Positions 23,986 through 32,318 of a stretch of DNA of 48,302 bases are shown in pieces. The notes under the pieces are model-generated. The model searched no databases. It saw only the letters and a program-made list of their open reading frames with translations, and was not told the origin of the DNA. The translations under genes were made by a program, and so were the position numbers. How positions within the stretch are numbered: position 1 is the first letter of the stretch; the number at the start of each line of letters is the position of its first letter. This stretch comes from Acidobacteriota bacterium (GTDB lineage Bacteria > Acidobacteriota > Terriglobia > Terriglobales > SCQP01): assembly GCA_027315185.1 (NCBI GenBank), contig DAHUYO010000018.1, positions 1 through 48,302 of the forward strand. Direction: 5' to 3'.

Positions 23986-24663
23986 CCCCGCGGGACTCAA
24001 TTTGGCTGGTTAGTCCCGGCCTCCGCCCGTTGCCCTGTCCGCCAGGCCCCGATCTCGGGCCTTGCCACGCTCCCCGCTCACCTGCTGGTCGTCTCAAATT
24101 GTCGTGGGCCGTCTCTGCCCAATCACCTTCGTCCCGCCGTTCCGGCCCGCGCCCCCAGGGCCGGCGGCACAGCGGAGATCGCGGCGCCGCAGCGCCGCGG
24201 AGGGCGGCTTCGGATGTCCGTTAGCGACGGATCACGGGACCCGCCGCTGCCGGAGGATGAACGCTCGCCTGGGGGCGCGGACGGCTCGTCCGCACTTCTC
24301 TCGGCGCCTCCGCCGACGGGCCGCCCTGGAAGCAGCCGCGCCGCCGCCCGTGGGGCCAGGGCTCCCGCCCTGCGTGCGTGCCGCGCTTTGGAAGCGTCCC
24401 GCCAACGGCGGGGCGGCCGCCCTCCGGGTGGCGGAGCCGGCCGCCCGGACGGCGGTCCCATAGTCTCCTTTGCGGCAGAACGGCTGCTTCCTGCGCCGCG
24501 GGCGGCTGCAGGCTAAAGCCCGCAGCACACAGTCTGAAGCCTGCTTCACGAGACGCCGCGTGGCAGCCGCGTAGCAATGGAGGGACGTAACCGCGCCCGA
24601 GCGGCCGGCCGGCAACGCCGAAATGAAGCCATGCGATGCGTTATCGCTCCGGCCGAACCGGGC
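23986..24663. other. gene-free stretch of about 680 bp between island and MoaD-MoaE gene
   Basis: No gene is supported. It contains the hairpin repeat at 24277-24293, a palindrome-like AGGGCTCCCGCCCT near 24357, and GCGGGC...GCCCGC around 24498-24523 enclosing GGCTAAAGCC. These look like REP-type or extragenic hairpin elements. Several GC-driven open frames lack family resemblance. Confidence 0.55.
24277..24293. repeat. hairpin repeat, copy 2
   Basis: GCGGAC-GGCTC-GTCCGC is a six-pair stem with the same loop as copy 1 at 15956-15972; the preceding bases GGGC are also shared. Confidence 0.6.
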
Positions 24664-24669
24664 TAGCAT
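24664..24669 (+). promoter_or_regulatory. TAGCAT hexamer, candidate leaderless promoter of MoaD-MoaE gene
   Basis: TAGCAT ends six bases before the ATG and no Shine-Dalgarno site is visible. No clear -35. Confidence 0.45.
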
Positions 24670-24675
24670 GGCCCT

Positions 24676-25416
24676 ATGCGCGTGCGCGTGCTTTTGTTCG
24701 GGCCGCTGGCGGCGCGGCTGAACCGCCGCGAGGAAGTGCTGGAGCTGGACGGTCCGGCCACCGCCGCCGATGTCTACCGCCATTACGCCGCCGCCGACGC
24801 TGCCCTCGGCGCGCTGGGCCGCGACGTGCAGCTGGCCGTGAACGCTGAATTTGCCGCGCCCGATACGCCGCTCGCCGAGCAGGACGAAGTGGCGCTGCTG
24901 CCGCCGATGAGCGGCGGATCGTCCGGTGATTCGGGCTCCAGCTCGGCCGCCGCCGAACGCTCCGGCCTGAACAGCGGCGGCGTGGAACTGGTTCGCGGGC
25001 CGATCGTTCTGGATCGCCTGCGCCAGATGGTCGCGGCGCCGGGGCATGGCGGCGTGGTGGTCTTCGAAGGCGTGACCCGCGCCGACGTCGTGGACGGCCC
25101 GCCGGTGCTGTATTTGGAATATGAAGCCTACGAGGAGATGGCGCTGCGCCGCATGCGGGAATTGGCGGCCGAGGCGCGGCAGCGGTTCGCCATCGGGGCC
25201 ATCGCCATGGCGCATCGCCTGGGCCGCGTGCAGGTAGGAGAAACCAGCGTGGCGATCGCCGTCGGCGCGCCGCACCGCGGCCCGGCGTTTGCCGCCTGCG
25301 CCTGGGCCATTACCGAGCTGAAGCGCAGCGTCCCAATCTGGAAGCGCGAGCACACGGCCGAGGGCCACCGCTGGGCGGAGGGAACGCCTTTTGCCGGCGA
25401 GCCCGCCGGAGAATAA
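24676..25416 (+). CDS. MoaD-MoaE fusion: molybdopterin synthase in one chain
   Basis: The 246-residue protein joins both subunits of molybdopterin synthase, which converts cyclic pyranopterin monophosphate to molybdopterin in the cytoplasm. Residues 1-81 are MoaD-like and end ALLPPMSGG, the Gly-Gly (80-81) that in separate MoaD is the free C terminus carrying the thiocarboxylate. A Ser/Gly/Ala linker (82-98) leads to MoaE (about 99-246) with the HRLGRVQVGETSVAIAV block, HRGPAF, and LKRSVPIWKRE containing the two expected active-site lysines (216, 223). For the sulfur chemistry the Gly-Gly must become free, so proteolytic processing would be needed, as reported for the fused MoaX of Mycobacterium tuberculosis. 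No other Moco gene is adjacent. Confidence 0.9.
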   Translation: MRVRVLLFGPLAARLNRREEVLELDGPATAADVYRHYAAADAALGALGRDVQLAVNAEFAAPDTPLAEQDEVALLPPMSGGSSGDSGSSSAAAERSGLNSGGVELVRGPIVLDRLRQMVAAPGHGGVVVFEGVTRADVVDGPPVLYLEYEAYEEMALRRMRELAAEARQRFAIGAIAMAHRLGRVQVGETSVAIAVGAPHRGPAFAACAWAITELKRSVPIWKREHTAEGHRWAEGTPFAGEPAGE

Positions 25417-25421
25417 TCGGC

Positions 25422-25541
25422 GCGGGCCCTCGCCCCGCCCATGGCGGGGCATCCCGCTTATGTCTCGCTGGCGGCCGCGCCGCTTCCCTTGCTCGGGCGG
25501 ACCGCGGCTTTCCTCTGCGCAATGCACGGGGAATTTCGCGG
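25422..25541 (+). repeat. dispersed non-coding element, copy 2 (pairs with 10952-11047)
   Basis: GCGGGCCCTCGCCCCG (25422), GCTCGGGCG (25491) and GGAATTTCGCGG (25530) occur in the same order and orientation as in the pilin gap. It fills most of the space between the convergent MoaD-MoaE and trmFO genes. Confidence 0.5.
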
Positions 25542-25611
25542 CCTCCCGCGAGCTGGCCGCTTCCGTTGCTACATTCCGCCGGCCGCGCGGCCGCCGTGCG
25601 TTCGCTCGCGC

Positions 25612-26976
25612 CTAGCCGGCTTCGCGCCGCCAGGCCGCGAACGCCGCCAGCGCCCGTTGGCATTGCGCTTGGCGCCGCGCGGCGCGGTCGCGAATGGCGG
25701 CATCGGCGGCCTCGCGCGGCAACAGGTCGAAGGTCATGTTCGCCGGGATGTAGGCGGCCGATGCGCCCTCCGCGCGCGGCGCCATGTATTGCAGCAGCGA
25801 CCCCAGCGCCGTGGCCCGCGGCGGCGGCGGCAAATCCCGCCCCAGCGCGGCGGCGGCGGCGAAGCGCCCCGCCAGCAAGCCGGTGGCGATGGCTTCAACA
25901 TAGCCTTCGGTGCCGCACAATTGGCCGGCGATAAAGATGCGGCGCCCCGCATCGGCGCCGCCGGCGGCAACCAACTCTAGCCGGCCGTTCAATACGCGCG
26001 GCGCGTCCAGATAGGTATTGCGATGCACCTGCCCGAAGCGCAGAAACCGCGCCTGCTCCAGCCCGGGAATCATCCGCAGCACCCGCGCCTGCGCGGCGGT
26101 GCGCAGATGGTTTTGGCAGCCCACCAGATTGTAGGAATCGGTGCGCCGGTTTTCCCGCCGCAGCTGCACCGCGGCGTAGGGCCGGCGCCCGCTGCGCGGA
26201 TCCACCAGGCCCACCGGCTTGAACGGCCCAAAGCGCAGCGTCTCCGCGCCGCGCCGCGCCAGTTCCTCCAGCGGCAGGCAGGCCTCGAAGTACCGCGGTT
26301 CCTCGAACGAATGCAGCGGATAACTTTCGGCGGCTTGCAGGGCGGCGCAGAAGCGTTCGAACTCGCCGCGGTCGAAGGGGCAGTTTAGGTAATCGTCGCC
26401 GCCATGGCCGTAGCGGCTGGCGGCGAAGACGCGGGACCGGTCCACTGAATCGGCCTCGACGATGGGGCTGATGGCGTCGTAAAAATACAGCCCGTCAGCG
26501 CCGGAACGGTGGCGCAGGTCGGCGGCCAGGGGAGCCGAGGTTAGCGGTCCGGTGGCCACCACCACCGGGCCCGGCGGCAGTTCATCCAGCGCCGTGACTT
26601 CCTGGCGATGGATGGTGATGCGCACGTCGCCGGCGAGCGCGGCCTCGATGGCGCTGGAAAAGGCGACGCGATCCACCGTCAGCGCCTGTCCCCCGGGCAC
26701 GGCCGCGCCATCGGCGCAAGCCAGCAGCAGGGAACCGGCGGCGCGCAGTTCTTGTTTCAGCAGCCACGGCGCCGAATGCGGCGCCTCGGACTTCAAGGAG
26801 TTGGAGCAGACCAACTCGCCCAGCGCGGCGGTGCGATGCGCCGGGGTGGAAACCCGCGGCCGCATTTCATAGAGCGCCACCCGGCAGCCCGCGCGGGCGA
26901 TTTGCCAGGCTGCTTCCGGCCCGGCCAGCCCTCCGCCGATGACCGGAACCAGCGGCGCCGCGTCGGCCTCCGCCAT
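25612..26976 (-). CDS. trmFO: methylenetetrahydrofolate-tRNA (uracil-54) methyltransferase
   Basis: This 454-residue flavoprotein makes ribothymidine at position 54 of tRNA using methylenetetrahydrofolate and FADH2. The dinucleotide-binding loop reads VIGGGLAGPEAAW (residues 12-24). The two functional cysteines are present: ELVCSNSLKSE (Cys57) and YFEACLPLEELARRG (Cys233), matching Cys53 and Cys226 of the Bacillus enzyme by motif. NCPF, FGPFKPVGL, VGCQNHL and GQLCGTEGYVEA are further family blocks. Length is typical. It begins four bases after the stop of a small zinc-ribbon gene, so the two form one transcript. Confidence 0.95.
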   Translation of the reverse strand: MAEADAAPLVPVIGGGLAGPEAAWQIARAGCRVALYEMRPRVSTPAHRTAALGELVCSNSLKSEAPHSAPWLLKQELRAAGSLLLACADGAAVPGGQALTVDRVAFSSAIEAALAGDVRITIHRQEVTALDELPPGPVVVATGPLTSAPLAADLRHRSGADGLYFYDAISPIVEADSVDRSRVFAASRYGHGGDDYLNCPFDRGEFERFCAALQAAESYPLHSFEEPRYFEACLPLEELARRGAETLRFGPFKPVGLVDPRSGRRPYAAVQLRRENRRTDSYNLVGCQNHLRTAAQARVLRMIPGLEQARFLRFGQVHRNTYLDAPRVLNGRLELVAAGGADAGRRIFIAGQLCGTEGYVEAIATGLLAGRFAAAAALGRDLPPPPRATALGSLLQYMAPRAEGASAAYIPANMTFDLLPREAADAAIRDRAARRQAQCQRALAAFAAWRREAG

Positions 26977-26980
26977 CGGA

Positions 26981-27172
26981 TTACGCGCCGCCGGTGCTGA
27001 AATTGGGCTTGGCGGTGGACAGAACCTTAAAGGTCAACTCTTCCTCGCAGTGGTCGCACTCCATCACATACTGCCGCTTGACCAGCGCGTTGACCATCTC
27101 TTCCGGGCCGGGATAGATGTTGTAGACGCGCCCACAGCGGGGGCATTCCACCGCCAAAATCGAGCCACTCAT
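26981..27172 (-). CDS. small zinc-ribbon protein
   Basis: The 63-residue product carries two Cys pairs, CPRCG (residues 10-14) and CDHC (39-42), separated by 25 residues, a treble-clef or zinc-ribbon layout. A short acidic helix with PGPEEMVNALV lies between them. No named family is recognised. A TAGACT hexamer ends six bases before the ATG and no ribosome site is seen. It is directly upstream of trmFO and may share its transcript; a role in RNA modification is only a guess from position. Confidence 0.7.
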   Translation of the reverse strand: MSGSILAVECPRCGRVYNIYPGPEEMVNALVKRQYVMECDHCEEELTFKVLSTAKPNFSTGGA

Positions 27173-27178
27173 GGGAAT

Positions 27179-27184
27179 AGTCTA
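27179..27184 (-). promoter_or_regulatory. TAGACT hexamer, candidate leaderless promoter of zinc-ribbon/trmFO pair
   Basis: Ends six bases before the ATG of the zinc-ribbon gene; no Shine-Dalgarno site and no clear -35. Confidence 0.45.
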
Positions 27185-27240
27185 GCAGCCGCGGGGCGGC
27201 GCGGCCGCCGCCCTGTGCCGTTGCCGGGTTGCCGGCGCGG

Positions 27241-27918
27241 TTAGGCCAGTACCGTTGCCAAACGCTCCGGCACCACTTCGATCTCGCGCCGGGAATAGTT
27301 CAGCAGTCCATTGGCGCGGAAGTGGTTCATGTGGTGGGTGATGATTTCGCGGGACGTGGCCACTTCCTGCGCCAACGCCTCATGCGTTAAGGGCAGGGCG
27401 CGCACCCGGCCGTCGGCCATGCGCGTGCCGAAACGGGAGGCATGCCGCAGAATCACCCGCGCCAAGCGCTTCGGAATGGGGTCGAAGGACAGCGTCTCAA
27501 TGCGGTCGTGCGCTTCCGCCAAGCGGGTCGCCAGCAGCGCCGAGAACCAGGCCGCCAGTTGCGGCGTTTGCAGGACGCGGCGATGCACCTCGGCCGCGGG
27601 CCACCCGGCCACCACGATATCGTCCATGGCAACGGCCTGTTCCGGGCGCTTGGCGGCGCCGAGCGCGGCGACTTCGCCGAACACTTCGCCGCTCTTCAAA
27701 ACGTGCAGGACGCTCTCCCGCCCGTCTCCCGCCACGCGGGTCAGCCGCACCCGGCCGGAAAGGACCAAATACACCGCGTCCGCGCTCTCTTCCACGCGGT
27801 AGATGGCGGCGCCGCGACGATACGCGTGCCGCACCGCCGGTAGTTGACGCAATGCCGGAGGCAGATCCCCGGCGATTTCCTGCAATAGCATGATCGGTTG
27901 AGTATGAATTGCGTTCAC
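27241..27918 (-). CDS. CRP/FNR-family transcription regulator
   Basis: The 225-residue protein has a cyclic-nucleotide-binding beta-roll (about residues 25-140, with AVYLVLSGRVRLTR and SGEVFGEVAALG) and a winged helix (about 160-220) whose recognition region is LTHEALAQEVATSREIITHHMNHFRANGLL. There are no N-terminal cysteines for an iron-sulfur cluster, so it is not classical FNR. In the phosphate-binding part the usual Arg-Ser pair is replaced (GAAKRPEQAVA), so cAMP binding is doubtful. I chose the GTG with AGGGGAG a few bases upstream; a longer open frame upstream is GC-driven. The target genes are unknown; the 220-base gap upstream is AT-richer than average and likely holds its promoter. 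Confidence 0.88.
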   Translation of the reverse strand: MNAIHTQPIMLLQEIAGDLPPALRQLPAVRHAYRRGAAIYRVEESADAVYLVLSGRVRLTRVAGDGRESVLHVLKSGEVFGEVAALGAAKRPEQAVAMDDIVVAGWPAAEVHRRVLQTPQLAAWFSALLATRLAEAHDRIETLSFDPIPKRLARVILRHASRFGTRMADGRVRALPLTHEALAQEVATSREIITHHMNHFRANGLLNYSRREIEVVPERLATVLA

Positions 27919-28139
27919 GGGACTCCCCTGCGGATTGAGATGTGAATCCAAGCTTCTTACCGGCAAGCGCAAGATGATCCGCGCGGACGAAAACGCGATG
28001 ACCCCGCAGCGAGCCGGAAACTTCTCTATTGCTATGACGGACGTAAGTGGAAAAAGTTGCAAGCAAATTGCGCGACTGTCCGCGTCCGAACGGCCCGCGG
28101 GCATGAACTGCGAGGGGAAACCTGAAGGGATGATGAAGA

Positions 28140-28346
28140 TTATGCAGCCCCTCGCCGTTGCGCGGGCGGTTCGTCCGGCCAGGCGATGGGAAGGGAACGT
28201 TCCTTGCCGCGCCGCATATGCTCCCAGTCGTACCAGAACTCGCGTCCGCAATCCAGGCAGGTCACGTGCGCCGCTCCCCCGTCCTCGCGGGTAGTCAGCG
28301 GGAACGTGAGGCGGCGATGGCGGCAGCGGAGCCAGGGGCGGGGCAT
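28140..28346 (-). CDS. small zinc-finger-like protein
   Basis: The 68-residue product reads MPRPWLRCRHRRLTFPLT and then HVTCLDCGREFWYDWEHMR, giving a Cys/His site near residues 8-10 and CLDC at 30-33, a likely zinc knuckle. I recall similar short proteins in acidobacterial genomes, often annotated as hypothetical. The frame stays open upstream, but the family-like part begins at this ATG; the ribosome site is weak (AGG). It is divergent from the large DUF3857 gene. Confidence 0.6.
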   Translation of the reverse strand: MPRPWLRCRHRRLTFPLTTREDGGAAHVTCLDCGREFWYDWEHMRRGKERSLPIAWPDEPPAQRRGAA

Positions 28347-28535
28347 TGCCTGGAAGTATGCCGCGGCGGGACCGCGCGGCGCAGGCCCACCGAAGGGGAA
28401 ATGGCGGGGAAATCGCCGCCTTCCGTCGGGATGCCGCGCGGAGGGCCTTCGCTCGCCACGGCCGGCCTGAGGGGCGGGGCGGCGGCCTTCCTCGCCCTGG
28501 CAGAGAGGGCAGTAACTCCTGCCGGGCGCGAGCCG

Positions 28536-28541
28536 TATAAT
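28536..28541 (+). promoter_or_regulatory. perfect -10 hexamer before the DUF3857 pair
   Basis: TATAAT embedded in an AT-rich run (CCGTATAATTAAAAAG) within GC-rich DNA, giving a leader of about 30 bases. The -35 position holds TAACTC, which is poor. Confidence 0.6.
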
Positions 28542-28577
28542 TAAAAAGATTACCCGCCCCGAATTCCCGGACCCGTT

Positions 28578-31500
28578 TTGCCGATCTCTCGCGTGCCGCG
28601 TCTCTCCTTTCGTTGCTGGTCGGGCGCCCTCGTCGCCATTTCCGCGCTGTGCTTGGCGGCATGGGGGCTGCCGCCCGCGCCCGTTCCCGCTCCCGCCGAC
28701 CCTTCGCCGACGGCGCGCTTCCAGCACGCCGAGGCGGCGTTTTCGCATGACTCCGCGGCGCCGGCGCGGTTGGTGGCCCTGTACCGTTTAGTGGAAGCGG
28801 CGCCGCAAATGCCGCGGCAGAGCCGCGTGCTGCCGGCGCTGGAAAAAATGGCGGCGGCGCCTGGTCTGCCGGCGTTGCTCCAGGGGGAAGTCGAAGCCCA
28901 GATCGCGGCGCAACAACTGCGGCAAGGCCAGGCCGCCGCCGCGGCCTCTACCTGGCTGGCGCTGGGAGAACTGGAGCATTGGCGGGCCGTCGGACCGTTT
29001 GACAACTCCGATGGCGCGTTTGCCCACAGCGAGGGCCCGGAAGCGGGCATTGACCTGAAGGCTGCCTACAGTGGCAAGCAAGGTCCGGTGCATTGGCGGG
29101 TGATGCCGTTTCCCGCCAGCCAGGGCGTCTATGACCTGGACCAACTGTTTACCCCCTCCCATGGCGCCTCGGCGTATTTCGTGACCTGGGTGCGCAGCCG
29201 GCGCCGCCAGCCGGTGGCGCTGCGCCTGGTGGACAGCGGATACACGCGGGTGTGGGTGAACGGCGCATTGCGTTTTTCGGAACAGGCCAGCCATCCCCGC
29301 TCCGGATTCGATATGCATGCCGTGGGGGCGAACCTGGGGGCGGGATGGAATGAAATTCTAGTGAAAACCGGTAGCAGCGAAGACCACCCTTGGCGGTTCG
29401 CGCTGCGCGTCACCACGCCCGCCGGGGCGCCGCTGCAACTGGCGTCGTCGGATCAGCCGCATCGCCGCGCCGCGGCGCGTTCCGGGTCCGTTCCCGTGCA
29501 AGATCTGACGGTGCAGGCGAACGCCGAGGCGAAGACCCCGCAGGGCGCGTGGGACTATGCCTGGATTCTGGCCAAGAAGGGCAACTACGCCGCCGGGCAG
29601 CGCGTGCTTGCCACCGCGTTTGAAGCCGCCGAGGCGTTGAATCCGCGGTCGGAGCGGTTGCTGCTGGACTTCGCCGAGCACGATAGCGATGGCAGCCGGC
29701 GCTACCGCACCTTGCAGAAGGCCCTGCGCCTGGCGCCGGGCGATCCGCGGGCGCTCGCCGACCGGGGCTTCGTGGCGCTGAAGCGGCGCGAATACTGGCC
29801 GGCGCGGGAGGATTTTCGCGCCGCGCTGGCGCATGTGGCCCGGCCCAGCGAACTGCCGCAAGCCTGGGTCGGTTTGTTCGCCACCTATGCTGGGTTCGGC
29901 ATCCACCCGGTGGCATTCCATTACCTGGATCTGCTGGCGCAAGCCGGCTATCAGCACGCGCCGGGCATTGCCGGACTGGTGGCGCCCACCCTGGAGCGCA
30001 TGGATGCGTTCCATCGCGCCCTGCCCTGGGCCCAGGGCTATGCCCATGCCGACCAGTCGGATCTGGCCGCCGTCTTCGCGTTGGCCAACGTGCAGCGGCA
30101 GCGCGGCGACTTCGCCGCGGCGGTGGATACCGTCGCGGCCGCCGCGCGCGCCATGCCCGAGGCGCCGATACTGCAAAGGGTGTTGGCGCAGGCGTTGGCG
30201 GGCCAAGGGCAGCGCGCCGAGGCGCTGGCGGCCTCGCGGCGGGCCGTCGCGCTGAATCCGGAGAATCCCTCGCTCCGCGTGGATGCCGGGTCGGTGGCGG
30301 CGGAGTTCGGCGGCGAAGGCGCGGCGCTGAAGGATTGGCGCGTCGCACTGGCGCTGAATCCGCAGGACGCCAATCTGCGCGACCGGCTGCGGCTGGCCAA
30401 GGGCGGCGCCACCGTCGAGGCCAGCTTTGAGCAGCCCTATCACGTCACCCTGGCCGCCGCCATCGCCGCGGATAAGCGCCATCCGGCGGCCGACGCCGGG
30501 CCGGTGACGGTGCTGGTGGACTCGACCGTCGTGCGGATTTTTCCTTCCGGCAACGTCGGGCGCTACGTCGAGCAGATTTTCCGCGTGAATAACCGCGCCG
30601 GCGCGGCGCAGCTGAACCAGTACGCGGTGACCTACGATCCGGACAAGCAGGAAGTGCGCTTTATCGAGGCGCGCGTCCGCCATCCGGACGGCAGCATCTC
30701 CCAGGCGCCGCAGGCCAACGACACGCCGGTCAACCAATCGGTCGGCTATGAGACTTTCTACGACGTCCGCGACAAATGGGTGCAGATGCCCCAGATCCGC
30801 CCCGGCGATTACGTGCAGATCGCCTACCGGATTCTGCCCATCACGCTGGAATCGCTGTACGGGCAGTACTACGGCGATTTGGTGCCCTTCCAGACCAGCG
30901 CGCCGGAGCGCTTTCAGCAACTGGTGGTGATCGCGCCGCGTTCGGTGCCGCTGTATTGGCATGCGGTGCGCTTCCGCGGCCGGCACGACATCACGCAACG
31001 CGGCGGCCAGACCGTGTACCGCTGGACGCTGCGCGATGAGCCGGCCTTCACCTCCGAGCCCAACGCGCCGCCCGATATCGAGCAGGAGCCGTACGTCGAG
31101 GTCTCGGCGTTTCGCACCTGGAATCAATTCGCCGATTGGTATCGCAACCTCATTCGCGACGTCTTCGTGCCTGACCAGGCGCTGCGGCGGACCACCGCCG
31201 GGCTCGTTCGCGGCAGGACCAGCCTGCGGGCGAAGGTGCAGGCGATTTACAACTACGTCATTCGCAACACCCACTATGTCGCGCTGGAGTTCGGCATCCA
31301 TGGCTACCGGCCGTATCCGGTGACGGAGGTCTTCAACCGCCGCTTCGGGGACTGCAAGGACAAAGCGTCGCTGCTGGTCGAGATGCTGGCACTGGCCAAG
31401 GTGCCGGCGGATATCGTGCTGGTGCGGACGCGGGATTTGGGGCTGGTCAGCCCGGCGGTGCCGGCGGTGGGCGACTTCGATCACGCCATTGTGTACGTCC

Positions 31501-32318
31501 CGGCGCTGCATCTGTACCTGGACGGCACCGCGGAATACAACGGCGCCGACGAGCTGCCCAGCGGGGACCAGCGGGCGTTCGTGTTCCGCATTCCGGTGTT
31601 GCTGGCGGATCCGCCTCGGGCGCATTTCCACATGGAGCCGGCGGTGACGCCGGAGTTGCCCGCCGGCGCCAATCTCCGCGACAGCGAGGTGAGCGGCAGC
31701 GTGGACAGCCAAGGCGACCTGCATTTCACCGCGCACTGGACGGTGCGCGGGGAACAGGCCCCGGAGCTGCGCGCGGCGATGCAAATGCCGCCCCGCCAGG
31801 CGGGAGCGTTGCAGATGATGCTCCGCGATCCGCTGCCCGGGATCAGCATTGACGACGTGGAGGTGCAGGGGGCGCACCATTGGAACCGGCCGATTCAAAT
31901 CACTTTCCAAGGCGAGGTGCCCGGCTTCGCGACGCCCGACGCCGGCGGCGGCGCGCGGCGATTGCTGATTCCGCGGCAGATGATCAGCCATTCCTGGCTG
32001 CCGCGGCTGGCGCCGTTGGCGCGGCGCCGGTACCCGGTTCTGCTCGGCCCGCCGCGGACGCGCACCACGGTGCTGCAGCTGCGGCTGCCCGCCGGCTTTC
32101 AAGCGCGGCTGCCCGGGCCCTTTCAAGCCACCGCGCCGTTCGCCCAGGTGCGGGCGACGGCCCGGATGCAAGACGGCGTGCTGCGCATCGCCACGCACGT
32201 GAGGATTTTGCAATCGCTGATCCCGGTTGCCGAATACGCCGCGTTCCGCGCCTTCTGGGCCAACGTGGACGCCCATCTTGGCCAGCCGGTCATCGCGGCC
32301 GCCGGAGGCCAGTCATGA
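28578..32318 (+). CDS. exported DUF3857/transglutaminase-like protein with intact catalytic triad
   Basis: The 1,246-residue protein has a signal peptide, a TPR-like helical region (about 300-620), a DUF3857 domain (about 640-850, containing VRIFPSGNVGRYVEQIFRVN) and a transglutaminase-like domain with the papain-type triad: RRFGDCKDKASLL (Cys926), FDHAIVYV (His969) and LYLDGTAEYNG (Asp982). Such domains act as proteases or transglutaminases on cell-surface targets; the substrate is unknown. The TTG start is followed within 15 bases by a GTG alternative; neither has a good ribosome-binding site. The stop overlaps the ATG of a related gene (ATGA), so the two proteins are probably made in equal amounts. 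An opposite-strand open frame over the same DNA is a GC artefact. Confidence 0.85.
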   Translation: MPISRVPRLSFRCWSGALVAISALCLAAWGLPPAPVPAPADPSPTARFQHAEAAFSHDSAAPARLVALYRLVEAAPQMPRQSRVLPALEKMAAAPGLPALLQGEVEAQIAAQQLRQGQAAAAASTWLALGELEHWRAVGPFDNSDGAFAHSEGPEAGIDLKAAYSGKQGPVHWRVMPFPASQGVYDLDQLFTPSHGASAYFVTWVRSRRRQPVALRLVDSGYTRVWVNGALRFSEQASHPRSGFDMHAVGANLGAGWNEILVKTGSSEDHPWRFALRVTTPAGAPLQLASSDQPHRRAAARSGSVPVQDLTVQANAEAKTPQGAWDYAWILAKKGNYAAGQRVLATAFEAAEALNPRSERLLLDFAEHDSDGSRRYRTLQKALRLAPGDPRALADRGFVALKRREYWPAREDFRAALAHVARPSELPQAWVGLFATYAGFGIHPVAFHYLDLLAQAGYQHAPGIAGLVAPTLERMDAFHRALPWAQGYAHADQSDLAAVFALANVQRQRGDFAAAVDTVAAAARAMPEAPILQRVLAQALAGQGQRAEALAASRRAVALNPENPSLRVDAGSVAAEFGGEGAALKDWRVALALNPQDANLRDRLRLAKGGATVEASFEQPYHVTLAAAIAADKRHPAADAGPVTVLVDSTVVRIFPSGNVGRYVEQIFRVNNRAGAAQLNQYAVTYDPDKQEVRFIEARVRHPDGSISQAPQANDTPVNQSVGYETFYDVRDKWVQMPQIRPGDYVQIAYRILPITLESLYGQYYGDLVPFQTSAPERFQQLVVIAPRSVPLYWHAVRFRGRHDITQRGGQTVYRWTLRDEPAFTSEPNAPPDIEQEPYVEVSAFRTWNQFADWYRNLIRDVFVPDQALRRTTAGLVRGRTSLRAKVQAIYNYVIRNTHYVALEFGIHGYRPYPVTEVFNRRFGDCKDKASLLVEMLALAKVPADIVLVRTRDLGLVSPAVPAVGDFDHAIVYVPALHLYLDGTAEYNGADELPSGDQRAFVFRIPVLLADPPRAHFHMEPAVTPELPAGANLRDSEVSGSVDSQGDLHFTAHWTVRGEQAPELRAAMQMPPRQAGALQMMLRDPLPGISIDDVEVQGAHHWNRPIQITFQGEVPGFATPDAGGGARRLLIPRQMISHSWLPRLAPLARRRYPVLLGPPRTRTTVLQLRLPAGFQARLPGPFQATAPFAQVRATARMQDGVLRIATHVRILQSLIPVAEYAAFRAFWANVDAHLGQPVIAAAGGQS

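Noticed and set aside
24062-24577. Several overlapping open frames in the gap before the MoaD-MoaE gene.
   Set aside because: All are Arg/Pro/Ala-rich, mutually overlapping and without motifs; the DNA is occupied by hairpin repeats.
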